Notes: generated by a model from the letters alone, not told the origin. 64,000 nt of DNA from Nitrobium sp046350935 (GCA_046350935.1 JAXLZK010000003.1:62001-126000), one strand, 5' to 3'. Counted from the stretch's first letter, positions 9,878 through 18,552 are shown. Translations and numbers: made by a program.

Positions 9878-11239
9878 ATGGGGGATAGCATGGGCGATGC
9901 CGTATCGAAGGGGGGGCGTTCGTTTTTCCTTGCAGCAGGGTTGTTTTTCCTTGTTTTTTGCCTTTTTTTCTCTTTTTCTCACCGTCTGAAATTCTCTGAA
10001 GCGGCGGAGTCGTGCATTACCGGCAAATGCCACGCGCAAATGGGAAAGGAAAAATTCGTCCATGGACCCGCCGCGGTCGGCCAATGCGGGATCTGCCACG
10101 TAAGCCAGGGGAATCACGTCTTTGCGCCGATCAAGAACGCCGGCGAGCTCTGCTACAAGTGCCACGAAAGGGTGGACACTATGAAGGGGGTCCATAAGCC
10201 CGTCAAGGAGGGGAGCTGCACGAAATGCCACGATCCTCACCAGTCGCCGTACCGGTATATGCTCAGGGGGGAGGGACCCGCCCTCTGCTTCCGGTGCCAT
10301 GACAAGAGGATCGCGGGGGGGTCTTTCGTCCACGGCCCTGTCGCGGCAGGAGGCTGCTCGATGTGTCATAATCCCCACCAGACCGAATATCCGAAGATGC
10401 TGAGCGCTGTGGGGAACGAGGTGTGCTTCCAGTGTCATATCGATAAAGCCGAGGCATTCAAGAGCAAGAAATTCGCCCACAAACCGGTGGTCGAGCGCTG
10501 CACGAGGTGCCACAGCCCCCATTCGGGGGACTACAAATTCAACTTCAACCGGGAGGGCTCCCAGGAGCTCTGCTTCGAGTGCCACAAGGACAAGAAGGAA
10601 TGGGTGGGAAAAGCGAAGGTGAAGCACGGGGGGCTCGAAACAGAGAGAAAGTGTCTGGCCTGCCACGACCCCCATGCCTCCGACTATGCAAAGCAACTGA
10701 TGAAGCAGCCGATCGATACCTGCGCCACCTGCCACGACAAGCCCCTCGATACGCCCGACGGCAGGATCATGAACATGAAGGAGCACCTCGCGAAGAACAA
10801 GGACCATCACGGCCCTATCAAGCAGAGCGACTGCTCTGCCTGCCATAACACGCACGGCTCCGATAATTTCCGGATACTGAGGAAGAATTTCGCCCCGGTA
10901 TTCTACGCGCCCTTCGATATAAAGAACTTCGAGCTCTGCTTCAATTGCCACGAGAAAAACCTCGCTCTTGAAGCCAGGACCACCACGATGACCGGCTTCA
11001 GGAACGGCGACCAGAACCTCCACTTCGTCCATGTCAACAAGGCGGTCAAGGGGCGCACCTGCAGGGCGTGCCACGACGCCCATGCGACGAGCAACCCGAA
11101 GCATGTCCGGGATGCGGTGCCTTTCGGCGCCTGGGGCCTGCCGGTGGGGTTCAAAAAGAGCGAAAACGGCGGCTCCTGCCTGCCCGGGTGCCACCAGCAG
11201 TTTGTCTATGACAGAAGCGCTCCCGCTAAAAACAGATAG
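9878..11239 (+). CDS. Multiheme c-type cytochrome, 15 heme-binding motifs (doubled CXXCH family)
   Basis: This 453-residue protein has an N-terminal membrane/export helix (about residues 14-36) followed by a periplasmic domain with thirteen CXXCH motifs, one CX4CH (CITGKCH, the first) and one CX3CH (CLPGCH, the last). Many motifs are paired and followed by HNPHQ, HDPH or HSPH, as in doubled-CXXCH cytochromes that carry electrons across the periplasm. The ATG at 9878 is 5 bp after GGGGGAGG. Downstream TPR, thioredoxin-like and heme-sensor kinase genes in the same direction suggest one functional block. The redox partner is not evident. Confidence 0.9.
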   Translation: MGDSMGDAVSKGGRSFFLAAGLFFLVFCLFFSFSHRLKFSEAAESCITGKCHAQMGKEKFVHGPAAVGQCGICHVSQGNHVFAPIKNAGELCYKCHERVDTMKGVHKPVKEGSCTKCHDPHQSPYRYMLRGEGPALCFRCHDKRIAGGSFVHGPVAAGGCSMCHNPHQTEYPKMLSAVGNEVCFQCHIDKAEAFKSKKFAHKPVVERCTRCHSPHSGDYKFNFNREGSQELCFECHKDKKEWVGKAKVKHGGLETERKCLACHDPHASDYAKQLMKQPIDTCATCHDKPLDTPDGRIMNMKEHLAKNKDHHGPIKQSDCSACHNTHGSDNFRILRKNFAPVFYAPFDIKNFELCFNCHEKNLALEARTTTMTGFRNGDQNLHFVHVNKAVKGRTCRACHDAHATSNPKHVRDAVPFGAWGLPVGFKKSENGGSCLPGCHQQFVYDRSAPAKNR

Positions 11240-11269
11240 CGGCACAGCGCGAAGCGCGGAGGGGAGATA

Positions 11270-11770
11270 ATGTCCGGAGGGATGAGAAGCGCCGGGAGTT
11301 TTTGCCTTTTCCTCGCCCTTTTCGCTTTCTTTTGTCTCGTGAGCGCCGAAAGCCGGGCCGCGGACCCGGCAGGTGCGGGCGCGCTCTCCGTGCCCGACTC
11401 TTCAGACACGGCCCTCAGGGCTCTGGAGGGAGCCATACAGGCGAACCCGGAGCAGCCCGAGGCGTACGAGCGATACGGGTATCTGCTCATGGAAAAGGGG
11501 AGGCTCGACGAGGCGATCGCCGCTTTTTCCCAGGCCCTGCAGAGGAATCCCCTCTTCCGCAGCGCTCAGGCGGGGCTGGGCCTCGCCTTCGTCCGGAAGG
11601 GCGAACTGAAAAAGGCCGAGCCAATTCTGCAGGAAGCCCTCATGCTGAATACCGACCCTGCCCTTGCGTATTATGCCCTCGGTCTCCTGTACGAGAAGCT
11701 CGGCGACTACCGGAAGGCCATCCTCCATTTCAAGGAGGGCCTTCGGAAAGTGAAGGGGGAGGGGCGATGA
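11270..11770 (+). CDS. Exported TPR-repeat protein
   Basis: This is a 166-residue protein with a signal peptide (hydrophobic stretch around residues 8-25, then AESRAA) and about three tetratricopeptide repeats, for example PEAYERYGYLLMEKGRLDE and AYYALGLLYEKLGDYRKA. TPRs mediate protein contacts, so it may scaffold the neighbouring cytochrome in the periplasm; that role is inferred only. A GGAGGGGAG ribosome site precedes the ATG, and the stop overlaps the next start (ATGA), indicating translational coupling. Confidence 0.85.
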   Translation: MSGGMRSAGSFCLFLALFAFFCLVSAESRAADPAGAGALSVPDSSDTALRALEGAIQANPEQPEAYERYGYLLMEKGRLDEAIAAFSQALQRNPLFRSAQAGLGLAFVRKGELKKAEPILQEALMLNTDPALAYYALGLLYEKLGDYRKAILHFKEGLRKVKGEGR

Positions 11771-12882
11771 AGAGGCTTTTGCTTCACGTCCGTCCCCTCA
11801 TGGCGGGATGCATCGTCGTTTTCACGCTCGCGGCCGTGCTCTCTTTCGCCTGCATCGGCGCGGCGCAGGCGATGCTCCAGGTGGGGGCGCCCCCCCCCGA
11901 ATTCGTGCTCAGAGACCTGGAGGGCAAAGAGATGTCGTTGAGCACGTATTCCTCCGGCAAGAAGGCCGTGGTCGTGGTCTTCTGGTCCACCTGGAGCGCA
12001 AATTCCGCCCGGGCGCTGAAGAGGTTTGACGAGTTTTACCGGCAGTACCGGGAGAAGGGGATCGAGGTGATCGGTATCAACGCAGAGAACCAGACCATGT
12101 CCGCCTCCGACAGGGAGGCCGTCATGAGGGTGGCTCAGGAGGCCCGCATCACCTTCCCCCTGCTCCTCGACAGGGGCTTGTCCACTTTCCACGATTACCA
12201 GGTGATCGCCCTGCCTTCCACCGTGATTATCACGGGGGGAAAGATATCCTACGAGCTGCCCGGACTGCCCCTTGTGGGCACCGAGGAGATGTTCGACTAT
12301 CTGCGCGGCCTGGCCGGAGAGACCCCCCGGCAGAAGAAGGAGCCAGGGTATCTCCCGCGCCACGACGCCGTTGCCGATGCAGGTCTTGCCGGGCAGTTCG
12401 CCAGGAAGAAGCAGTTTGCCCTGGCCGCTTCCCTCTACCGGAAGGCCCTGGAAAAAGACCCCCACTACCTGCTGCCCTCCATAAAGCTCGCCGAGCTCCT
12501 CGACAAGGAGAACAAGCTGGAGGAGATGGAAGAGGTGCTCAGAAAGGCTTTGCAGGCGGCCCCGGAGAACGAAGCGGTACTGAGCAGCCTGGGCTATTGT
12601 CTCGCGAAGAGGGACAAGCAAAAGGAGGCCCTCGATCTGCTCGAAAAGGCGGTCGCCCGGGACGAATCCTACACACCGGCGCAGTATTACCATGCATACG
12701 CTTTGGGAAAGAGCGGCAGGGTCAGGGAGGCGGAGGAGGCTTTCCAAAAGGCTGCCGGGCTGAACCCGCACGAGCCGCGGCTCTATCTCCTCAGGGCGGA
12801 GATCCGCGAGCAGGCGGGTCTGCAGGCGGAAGCCGCCGCCGATTACCGGAAGGCCCTGGAGCTGACGCTGCGGATACACTGA
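11767..12882 (+). CDS. Thioredoxin-fold/TPR fusion lacking the CXXC active site
   Basis: This is a 371-residue exported protein with an AhpC/TlpA-like thioredoxin domain (about residues 37-190) followed by TPR repeats (about 210-370). The canonical WCXXC redox site reads WSANS, so both catalytic cysteines are serine (77 and 80) while the rest of the fold is kept (FVLRDLEGKEMSL, ALPSTVIITGG). It should be unable to do thiol-disulfide exchange and may instead bind or hold partner proteins. It is coupled to the upstream TPR gene by a 4-bp overlap. The substitution uses full serine codons and is not a frameshift artefact. Confidence 0.88.
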   Translation: MKRLLLHVRPLMAGCIVVFTLAAVLSFACIGAAQAMLQVGAPPPEFVLRDLEGKEMSLSTYSSGKKAVVVVFWSTWSANSARALKRFDEFYRQYREKGIEVIGINAENQTMSASDREAVMRVAQEARITFPLLLDRGLSTFHDYQVIALPSTVIITGGKISYELPGLPLVGTEEMFDYLRGLAGETPRQKKEPGYLPRHDAVADAGLAGQFARKKQFALAASLYRKALEKDPHYLLPSIKLAELLDKENKLEEMEEVLRKALQAAPENEAVLSSLGYCLAKRDKQKEALDLLEKAVARDESYTPAQYYHAYALGKSGRVREAEEAFQKAAGLNPHEPRLYLLRAEIREQAGLQAEAAADYRKALELTLRIH

Positions 12883-13017
12883 CGAGGATGAAACAGGAGC
12901 TCCCTTAATGCGATATTTTTACCCTATGCCCGGAAGGAGCCTCTTGTTTCGCCTCTCCGCGCTCCGCTTGTTTCCTGCGGCCTGTGCGTCGCCTGCCCAG
13001 GAAAAGGGAGGGGCATC

Positions 13018-14547
13018 CTGAAGAGCGTCACGTTCAAGCTCATTGTCGTATGCTTCTGTTCCATCCTGGGGATTTTTCTCCTCATCGAATGGAGCGAGAT
13101 GCAGAACTCGAAGGAAAAGCTGTATAACGTCCAGAAGGAAAAGGCCGTCCTCATGTCCCATATCATCATGGACAACATCATGCTTCTCATGCTCGAAAAC
13201 AAATGGACGGAACTGCAGAAAATTTTCGAACAGTACCCCCGGAACTATCCCACGCTGCGGGAAATCAGGATATTCCATCCCGAAAACGGACGCATCATTG
13301 CCTCGAACGAGCGGGACGAGGTGGGGAAGCGAATTTACGCGGCGGACTGGGAGCGCTTCAAGGCGGGAGAGGTGGAGCCCTTCATCATTATGAAAAAACA
13401 GGAGGTTTTTGCGACTGCGATCCGCCCGATCCGCAATACGCCTGAATGCTACAAATGCCACTCGTCCCAGAGGAAGGTGATCGGAGTCCTCGATGTAGAG
13501 ATTTCCCTCGCCTCCGCAAAAAGGGCCATCATGGAGATACGACGACAGCACCTGATCACCTTTTTCCTGGGCTTCCTCATTCTCTGCGTCATCCTCGTGA
13601 TCGGCGGAGACGTGCTGATCAACAAGCCCCTGCACGCCCTTACCGAAGTGATGAAAAAAGTGAAGAAAGGGGACCTGTCGGTGCGGGCCCCCGCGTCGCG
13701 CAAGGACGAATTCGGTTTTCTGGCCCGGTCGTTCAACGAAATGATAGCCGCCCTCGAAGCCGCGCAGAGAGAGGTGGAGCACTATCACCGCCAGCAGATG
13801 ATGCACGCCGACAAGATGGCCTCCCTGGGGGAAATCGTTTCCGGCATCGCCCATGAGATCAAGAACCCCCTGGCGGGCATCAGCTGCGCTGTGCAGATGT
13901 GCCGGACCGAGATGGGCGGGGGGGACCCTAAAAGAGAGATCATGGGCGAGGTGCTGAACCAGGTCAACCGCCTCGACCGGATCGTGAAGGACCTCCTGAG
14001 GTATTCGCGCCCGAAGCCCCTGCAGCTCGTACCCTCCCGTATCGGGGAGATCCTCGATAAGGCCCTTTTCTTCGTCTATCCGGAATCGAGGAAGCACGAT
14101 ATCGAGATCGAGGTGCGCAAGGAGGAGGATGCCCGCGAAGTGATGGTCGATCCCGATCTGCTGCAGCAGATCTTTCTCAATATCGTGATGAATGCGGTGC
14201 AGGCGATGCCCAAGGGCGGACGACTCCTTATTTCGATAGCGCGGCAGAAGGGCGTTCATGATGCGCCACGGGCTGCAGGAGAGGAGATGCTCGCGATCGC
14301 GTTCCGGGATACCGGGAAAGGCATTGCCCCCGAAGACCTGAATGCCATCTTCGAGCCGTTTTTCACCAGGAAGCAGAAGGGGACAGGTTTAGGGCTGTAC
14401 GTAAGCAGGAAGATCGTCCAGGAGCACGGCGGCTTCATTACCGTGCAGAGCGAGCCCGGAGCCGGGAGCACATTTACCGTCTTCCTGCCTCTCCGTACGG
14501 CGGGAAGCGTCGGACCCGCGGGACCGGATTCGCTCTCCGCAGCATAA
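13018..14547 (+). CDS. Sensor histidine kinase with periplasmic c-type heme motif
   Basis: The protein has a transmembrane helix at about residues 4-24, a periplasmic sensor carrying CYKCH (Cys144, in NTPECYKCHSSQRK), a second helix (~180-205), HAMP, HisKA (SGIAHEIKNPLAGI) and HATPase motifs (NAVQAMPKGG, DTGKGI, GTGLGLYVS). The single CXXCH suggests a bound heme that senses redox state or a gas. The first ATG (13099) would cut off the first helix; a GGGAGGGG site lies just before CTG 13018, so a CTG start is proposed, with assembly error as the alternative. No response regulator is adjacent. Confidence 0.85.
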   Translation: MKSVTFKLIVVCFCSILGIFLLIEWSEMQNSKEKLYNVQKEKAVLMSHIIMDNIMLLMLENKWTELQKIFEQYPRNYPTLREIRIFHPENGRIIASNERDEVGKRIYAADWERFKAGEVEPFIIMKKQEVFATAIRPIRNTPECYKCHSSQRKVIGVLDVEISLASAKRAIMEIRRQHLITFFLGFLILCVILVIGGDVLINKPLHALTEVMKKVKKGDLSVRAPASRKDEFGFLARSFNEMIAALEAAQREVEHYHRQQMMHADKMASLGEIVSGIAHEIKNPLAGISCAVQMCRTEMGGGDPKREIMGEVLNQVNRLDRIVKDLLRYSRPKPLQLVPSRIGEILDKALFFVYPESRKHDIEIEVRKEEDAREVMVDPDLLQQIFLNIVMNAVQAMPKGGRLLISIARQKGVHDAPRAAGEEMLAIAFRDTGKGIAPEDLNAIFEPFFTRKQKGTGLGLYVSRKIVQEHGGFITVQSEPGAGSTFTVFLPLRTAGSVGPAGPDSLSAA

Positions 14548-14620
14548 AGGCCGTCTTTTTCCCTTTTTTCTCTTTTCCCCTTTGCTTGACAAGCTCGGGA
14601 AGAAGGGGTAAAAGATAAGT

Positions 14621-15202
14621 ATGTACCGGGTCCTTTCCCTCATCTTCCTCGTCTTTTTTCCGGCTCTTCTCTGTGCGGGCCTCTTTTCCGCGTGCGCCCC
14701 GGATGTGCGCCCGGAATTTACCACACGTGGAGCAGCCTCCGCCTCTTTCTCCGACCTGCTGATGCATCCGTCCGATTTCAAAGGGGGCACGTTCGTCTTC
14801 GGAGGGACCATCGTCAGCAACGAGTCCACCGCACGGGGCTCTCTTCTTGAAGCCGTCTATGTGCCTCTCTCGGACGAAGGGCTTTTGCAGAAAGAGTCGG
14901 GCGGGGTGCAGGGAAAATTCCTGGCCCTCTATCCCGGCGGGAGGGGCGCTCTGGATCCCGCGAAATTCCGCGAAGGGAGCGACATAACGATCATGGGAGT
15001 GTTCACGGAGATGCGCACGGGCATTGTGAACGGGACGGACTACTTCTTCCCCTTTTTCGAGATACTCGAGATCCACCTGTGGGAGGAGCCGGGCAAGATC
15101 CCTTCCTGGTATGCCCCGTATCCCTTCGGAGACCCGTATCTCGGACCGGCCCTTCTGAAAGAGCCCTTCTGGGGCGATCGCCCCAGGCCCGCCTGGCGTT
15201 AG
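14621..15202 (+). CDS. Slp-family outer membrane lipoprotein
   Basis: This is a 193-residue lipoprotein with signal helix and lipobox LFSAC (Cys25). The mature part follows the Slp pattern: FSDLLMHPSDFKGGTFVFGG, SLLEAVYVPLSD, KFLALYPGG, a DITIMGVFTE stretch and EIHLWEEP. Slp proteins are outer-membrane lipoproteins linked to starvation and stress, with no defined enzymatic role. TTGACA at 14586-14591 might be a -35 box, but no good -10 follows. The TAG stop lies inside the left arm of a 20-bp inverted repeat. Confidence 0.82.
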   Translation: MYRVLSLIFLVFFPALLCAGLFSACAPDVRPEFTTRGAASASFSDLLMHPSDFKGGTFVFGGTIVSNESTARGSLLEAVYVPLSDEGLLQKESGGVQGKFLALYPGGRGALDPAKFREGSDITIMGVFTEMRTGIVNGTDYFFPFFEILEIHLWEEPGKIPSWYAPYPFGDPYLGPALLKEPFWGDRPRPAWR

Positions 15203-15382
15203 GGTGTGTACGCACACTGTGTTCGTCGCGAGACCGGGCGAAGAGTTCTTGGGCAAGGCGTTGCGGGTACAGCGCCCGGAGGCGTAGCTGAAGCTACGTC
15301 GAGGACGATGTGCCCGGGACAACAAAGATCCGGGGACTCTGCAGCCGGTCGCAGCAGAAGAGAGTGTGCGTACACACCCTAA
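15199..15382. repeat. 184-bp non-coding element with perfect 20-bp terminal inverted repeats
   Basis: The arms at 15199-15218 and 15363-15382 are perfect reverse complements (outer end TTAGGGTGTGTACGC). The 144-bp interior has no supported gene and contains a second palindrome (CGTAGCT at 15283-15289, AGCTACG at 15292-15298). The TTAGGG ends supply the TAG stop codons of both convergent neighbours, the Slp gene and the NapH-like gene. It could be a MITE-like insertion or a large bidirectional hairpin. No transposase is present. Confidence 0.85.
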
Positions 15383-16380
15383 GGGTGCGCGAGGGCTTTG
15401 AGGTAGGGCACAATCGCCATGAGCTCCTCTGGGGTGACTGAGGAGTGCCACTTCCCCGCCAGCCGGGCGGCTAGGATGCCGCCGAAAAAGAGCGCGACCA
15501 CCGCAGCGGCGAATAGTTCCGGCCTGAGGGTTCGCCCGCCCGGAAGGGCCATGTCCAGGGCTCCCTCAGCAGGGCAATGGCTCACGCAGGTGAGGCAGCC
15601 GGTGCATTCGGGAGAGCGGACGGCCTCTTTCCTGTCCACCGGGAGGAGGGAAGGGCAATTCTTCGTACAGGAGCCGCACCGGATGCACCGTGTTTCGTTC
15701 CTCCGCACGGCGACCGGGCTCGCGGCGCCCAGCAGGCCGAGCAGCCCGCCGTAGGGGCAGAGATACCTGCACCAGGCGTTCCGGTAGAAAAGGGAGGCGC
15801 CGGCGAGGGTGCCGAGGGTCAGTTGCGTCGTCAGGGACATCTCGGTGAAGAAGGCGAGAAGCTTTACGTCCGCCACCTTCCAGTAGGGGGTTTCGAGGAA
15901 AGCCACTATCTCCGGCAGGGTCATTCTGACCAGAATGATATAAAGGAAAAAGGCCGTGAGGAGGTACTTGACCGACCTCAGTGGATAGTCGAGGAATTTC
16001 GGGAGGGCGAAATTCCGTCCGAAGAGTCTTTTCCCGGCCTTTCCCACCGCGTCGGAGAGGGTGCCCACCGGGCATACCCACGCGCAGAAGGACTTCCTCA
16101 GCAGAAACGCCGTCAGCACTGCAAGCAGGAACAGGACCAGGGCCGCGGGATGCACCGGATCGAAAACGCCCCCGGCGAGCCAGAGCTTGAACGCCATCAA
16201 CGCGCCGATGGGCATGAAGCCCTCTACGGAGGGGGAGCGGGTGATCGCGGGGACGGCTCCGTTTTCGAGCGCCCGTGCAAAGAAATAGAAGCTGACTCCT
16301 GCATAGGTCGTCATGGCAAAGATGCTCCATTGGACCAGCAGGCGGATTATTCTGAGACGTGAGCGGTCGTAGGTTTCCAT
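15379..16380 (-). CDS. NapH/CcoG-like 4Fe-4S membrane protein
   Basis: This 333-residue protein has several transmembrane helices, two membrane-face CXXXCP motifs (CAWVCPVGT and CRYLCPYGG) and two ferredoxin clusters (CIRCGSCTKNCP and CTGCLTCVSHCP). It belongs to the NapH/MauN/RdxA-type family that passes electrons from quinol or other donors to periplasmic acceptors or to maturation of metal centres. No napG, ccoN or nosR-like neighbour is present, so the acceptor is unknown. The gene converges on the Slp gene, and its stop lies in the right arm of the inverted-repeat element. Confidence 0.85.
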   Translation of the reverse strand: METYDRSRLRIIRLLVQWSIFAMTTYAGVSFYFFARALENGAVPAITRSPSVEGFMPIGALMAFKLWLAGGVFDPVHPAALVLFLLAVLTAFLLRKSFCAWVCPVGTLSDAVGKAGKRLFGRNFALPKFLDYPLRSVKYLLTAFFLYIILVRMTLPEIVAFLETPYWKVADVKLLAFFTEMSLTTQLTLGTLAGASLFYRNAWCRYLCPYGGLLGLLGAASPVAVRRNETRCIRCGSCTKNCPSLLPVDRKEAVRSPECTGCLTCVSHCPAEGALDMALPGGRTLRPELFAAAVVALFFGGILAARLAGKWHSSVTPEELMAIVPYLKALAHP

Positions 16381-16434
16381 ATCCTCTTATTGTACCGGAA
16401 CAGGGGGGCAGGCAGTATGATTTTTGTCAGCTGT

Positions 16435-17175
16435 TTAGAAAAGCTTGAGACCGAGATATCTCGACCCGAGCCAGGTCAGGATGACCGCAAAGATATATTT
16501 AAGGTAAAGCTCGGGAAGAAAATTGGCCGCTGTGCCGCCGAGATAACCGCCTGCCGCCACCCCCGCTATCAACCCGGGCAGCATCTCTCCCTGCACATTT
16601 CCGAGCTTATAGTGGGTGAGCGCCCCCGCGGCTCCTACAGGGACCATGGCGAGGAGGGAACTCCCCTGCGCCGTGTGCTGCCCCATGGCGGCGAAGAGCA
16701 CCATGGCAGGGATCATGAGGGTGCCCCCTCCCACGCCCATCATTCCCGAGAGAAAGCCGGTGCCCGCTCCGGTGAGGAGCAGAACGGCCGCCTTTGTCCC
16801 CGCGGAGACCGGAGAGCTCTCCGCGGGGAGATAGGCCTTCACGATAATCAGCACCGAGACGACGATCAGGAAGGCGCCGAAGGCTTTTTTCAGCTTCCTC
16901 TCGGGCAGGGAGTGGGCGTAGCGGGCCCCGAACCGTGCTGTACAGGTAGCGCTCAGGGCGAGGAGCGCCGACGCGTGCCAGTCCACCGCACCGCGCAGGA
17001 GATAGGCGGCGGCCCCGGCAAGCCCGGTGAAGACGACCGCTACGAGACTCGTCCCATGCGCCGTATGCTGGCTCAGCGTGCGCAGGGAGACCATGAGCGG
17101 AATCAGTATCACGCCGCCTCCGAGCCCGACCAGCCCGCCGAAAAACCCCCCGAGGAGCCCGATAAGAAAGTTCAC
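16435..17175 (-). CDS. TauE/SafE-family (DUF81) membrane exporter
   Basis: This is a 246-residue integral membrane protein with two homologous halves, each with the glycine-rich signature (FGGLVGLGGGVILIPLM and LSGMMGVGGGTLMIPAM) followed by QHTAHGTS or QHTAQGSS. Members export sulfite, sulfoacetate or other organosulfur anions. The start overlaps the CCA-transferase stop by 4 bp, so the two genes are translationally coupled, although their functions look unrelated. Confidence 0.88.
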   Translation of the reverse strand: MNFLIGLLGGFFGGLVGLGGGVILIPLMVSLRTLSQHTAHGTSLVAVVFTGLAGAAAYLLRGAVDWHASALLALSATCTARFGARYAHSLPERKLKKAFGAFLIVVSVLIIVKAYLPAESSPVSAGTKAAVLLLTGAGTGFLSGMMGVGGGTLMIPAMVLFAAMGQHTAQGSSLLAMVPVGAAGALTHYKLGNVQGEMLPGLIAGVAAGGYLGGTAANFLPELYLKYIFAVILTWLGSRYLGLKLF

Positions 17176-18467
17176 TCGCCCTTCCTCCCGCCCCCCTCGA
17201 TCAACTCTCCGGCGGTGGCAAGGGCCTCCGCACGGGTGCGTATCTTCCCTTCCAGTACCCTCTCCTCCACCTCTCCGAGAATCTCCCTGAAGAGGGGAGA
17301 GGGGACGAGGCGGAACTCCCGGGTAAGGTCGTGCCCTGTCAGCAGGGGAAGGAGCTCTCTCCGCTCCCTGAAGAGGGTCCTGTAGAAGGAGAGCAGTTCC
17401 CGGTAAGGGGAGGGGTCCCGCGTGCCGCCGGCGGCGAGAACGGCCATTGCATACACATCATCCCCGAGCTCTTTCAAAAGACGGACGGTTTCCCTGCCCC
17501 CGGCGGCTCCCTCCGCGCGCAGCACTCTCTCCTTTCCGGAGACGAGTGTCCGGAGAAGGCCTGCCTCCTTCCGGGAAAGCTTCAGGCGGCACGCGGTCTC
17601 TTCGATTCTCCCGGGGTGGGGAAGGAGCGTGGAGAGCTTTACGCATACTCTCCGGAAGGCGGGAATAAAGTATTCTGCGGCGCGCACTCCCTCCGCACCG
17701 AATGCGAGGGAGGGAGTGCGTATGATTCCCTCCACCTTCCCGTACTCCGCGAGGAGGGCGTTCCGTCCGGCGGGGGGCATGTTTTCCCACCCAGGCAGGA
17801 GTGGGGAGAGAATACCGCTCTCCGCCATCGATGCCACAACTGAGGAAGACTCTTCAGCGCCCAGGATGTGGCGCAGCTCTTCGGCGACCCGCTCGGCGGC
17901 AACCGAGGAAATCAGGGAAGAGAGTTTTCCGACGGCCTGCAGTGTCCGCTCTTCCACCGTGAAGCGCAGGGTGGCGGCGAAGCGGTAGACCCGCAGCAGG
18001 CGCAGGGGATCCTTGACGAAATTCTCTTCAGCCACCATCCGCAGCACCCCGGCGGAGAGGTCCTGTGCTCCGTTGTGGGGGTCGATGCGATTGAGCTGTA
18101 CAGAGCACGGCGTGGGCGGCTCCCTGAGGACGTTTCGCAGGGGGAGCGCCATGGCATTGATGGTCAGGTCCCTTTCCGCGAGATCGACGGAGAGGGAATC
18201 GCGGCGCACCGCGGCAAGGTCGAGGATGGAGCCGTCCCTGACCAGCCGGTACACCCCGAAAGCGGCATCGAGGACGACAAAAGAGGCGCCCGTCTCCGCC
18301 GCGAACTCCTCAGCGATTTCCCGCGCGTCTCCGGTCAGGGCGATATCGACGTCCTGCAGCTCCTTGCCCATGAGCAGGTCGCGCACGGCGCCCCCCACGA
18401 TGAAGGCGCCCTCGACGAACCCCCTCCTGAGGGCAAAGGCCCCGAAAAGCTCAAGGAGAATATGCAT
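17172..18467 (-). CDS. cca: CCA-adding tRNA nucleotidyltransferase (PolyA-polymerase family)
   Basis: This is a 431-residue class II nucleotidyltransferase, probably adding or repairing the 3' CCA of tRNAs. The head domain shows FIVGGAVRDLLMG (residues ~22-34), the metal pair in DVDIAL, RRDSLSVDLAERDLTINAMA and the flexible-loop/neck stretch DPLRLLRVYRFAATL. The long C-terminal region lacks an HD domain. A poly(A) polymerase cannot be excluded, since the families overlap. The locally encoded tRNA-Ser already carries CCA, so the role here may be repair. Confidence 0.85.
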   Translation of the reverse strand: MHILLELFGAFALRRGFVEGAFIVGGAVRDLLMGKELQDVDIALTGDAREIAEEFAAETGASFVVLDAAFGVYRLVRDGSILDLAAVRRDSLSVDLAERDLTINAMALPLRNVLREPPTPCSVQLNRIDPHNGAQDLSAGVLRMVAEENFVKDPLRLLRVYRFAATLRFTVEERTLQAVGKLSSLISSVAAERVAEELRHILGAEESSSVVASMAESGILSPLLPGWENMPPAGRNALLAEYGKVEGIIRTPSLAFGAEGVRAAEYFIPAFRRVCVKLSTLLPHPGRIEETACRLKLSRKEAGLLRTLVSGKERVLRAEGAAGGRETVRLLKELGDDVYAMAVLAAGGTRDPSPYRELLSFYRTLFRERRELLPLLTGHDLTREFRLVPSPLFREILGEVEERVLEGKIRTRAEALATAGELIEGGGRKGE

Positions 18468-18486
18468 AGAGTCCTTCGGACTTTTG

Positions 18487-18515
18487 TATACTGGGTATAT
18501 CGTGTATATCGTATA
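18487..18515. repeat. Short degenerate tandem repeat with a 9-bp period
   Basis: Between cca and the response regulator the sequence reads TATACTGGG, TATATCGTG, TATATCGTA, followed by TAG. It is AT-rich in a GC-rich context and may hold a promoter for cca on the minus strand, but no clear -35/-10 pair was assigned. Confidence 0.5.
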
Positions 18516-18552
18516 GAGCGGCTTTCATGAGTTTTCATTCTACCAGAAACGG

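Noticed and set aside
12888..12908. Tiny open frame (MKQELP) between the thioredoxin/TPR gene and the kinase
   Set aside because: Six codons with no support; probably chance sequence in the leader.
16390..17385. Plus-strand open frame of 331 codons
   Set aside because: It is antisense to tauE and the end of cca, both with clear family motifs.
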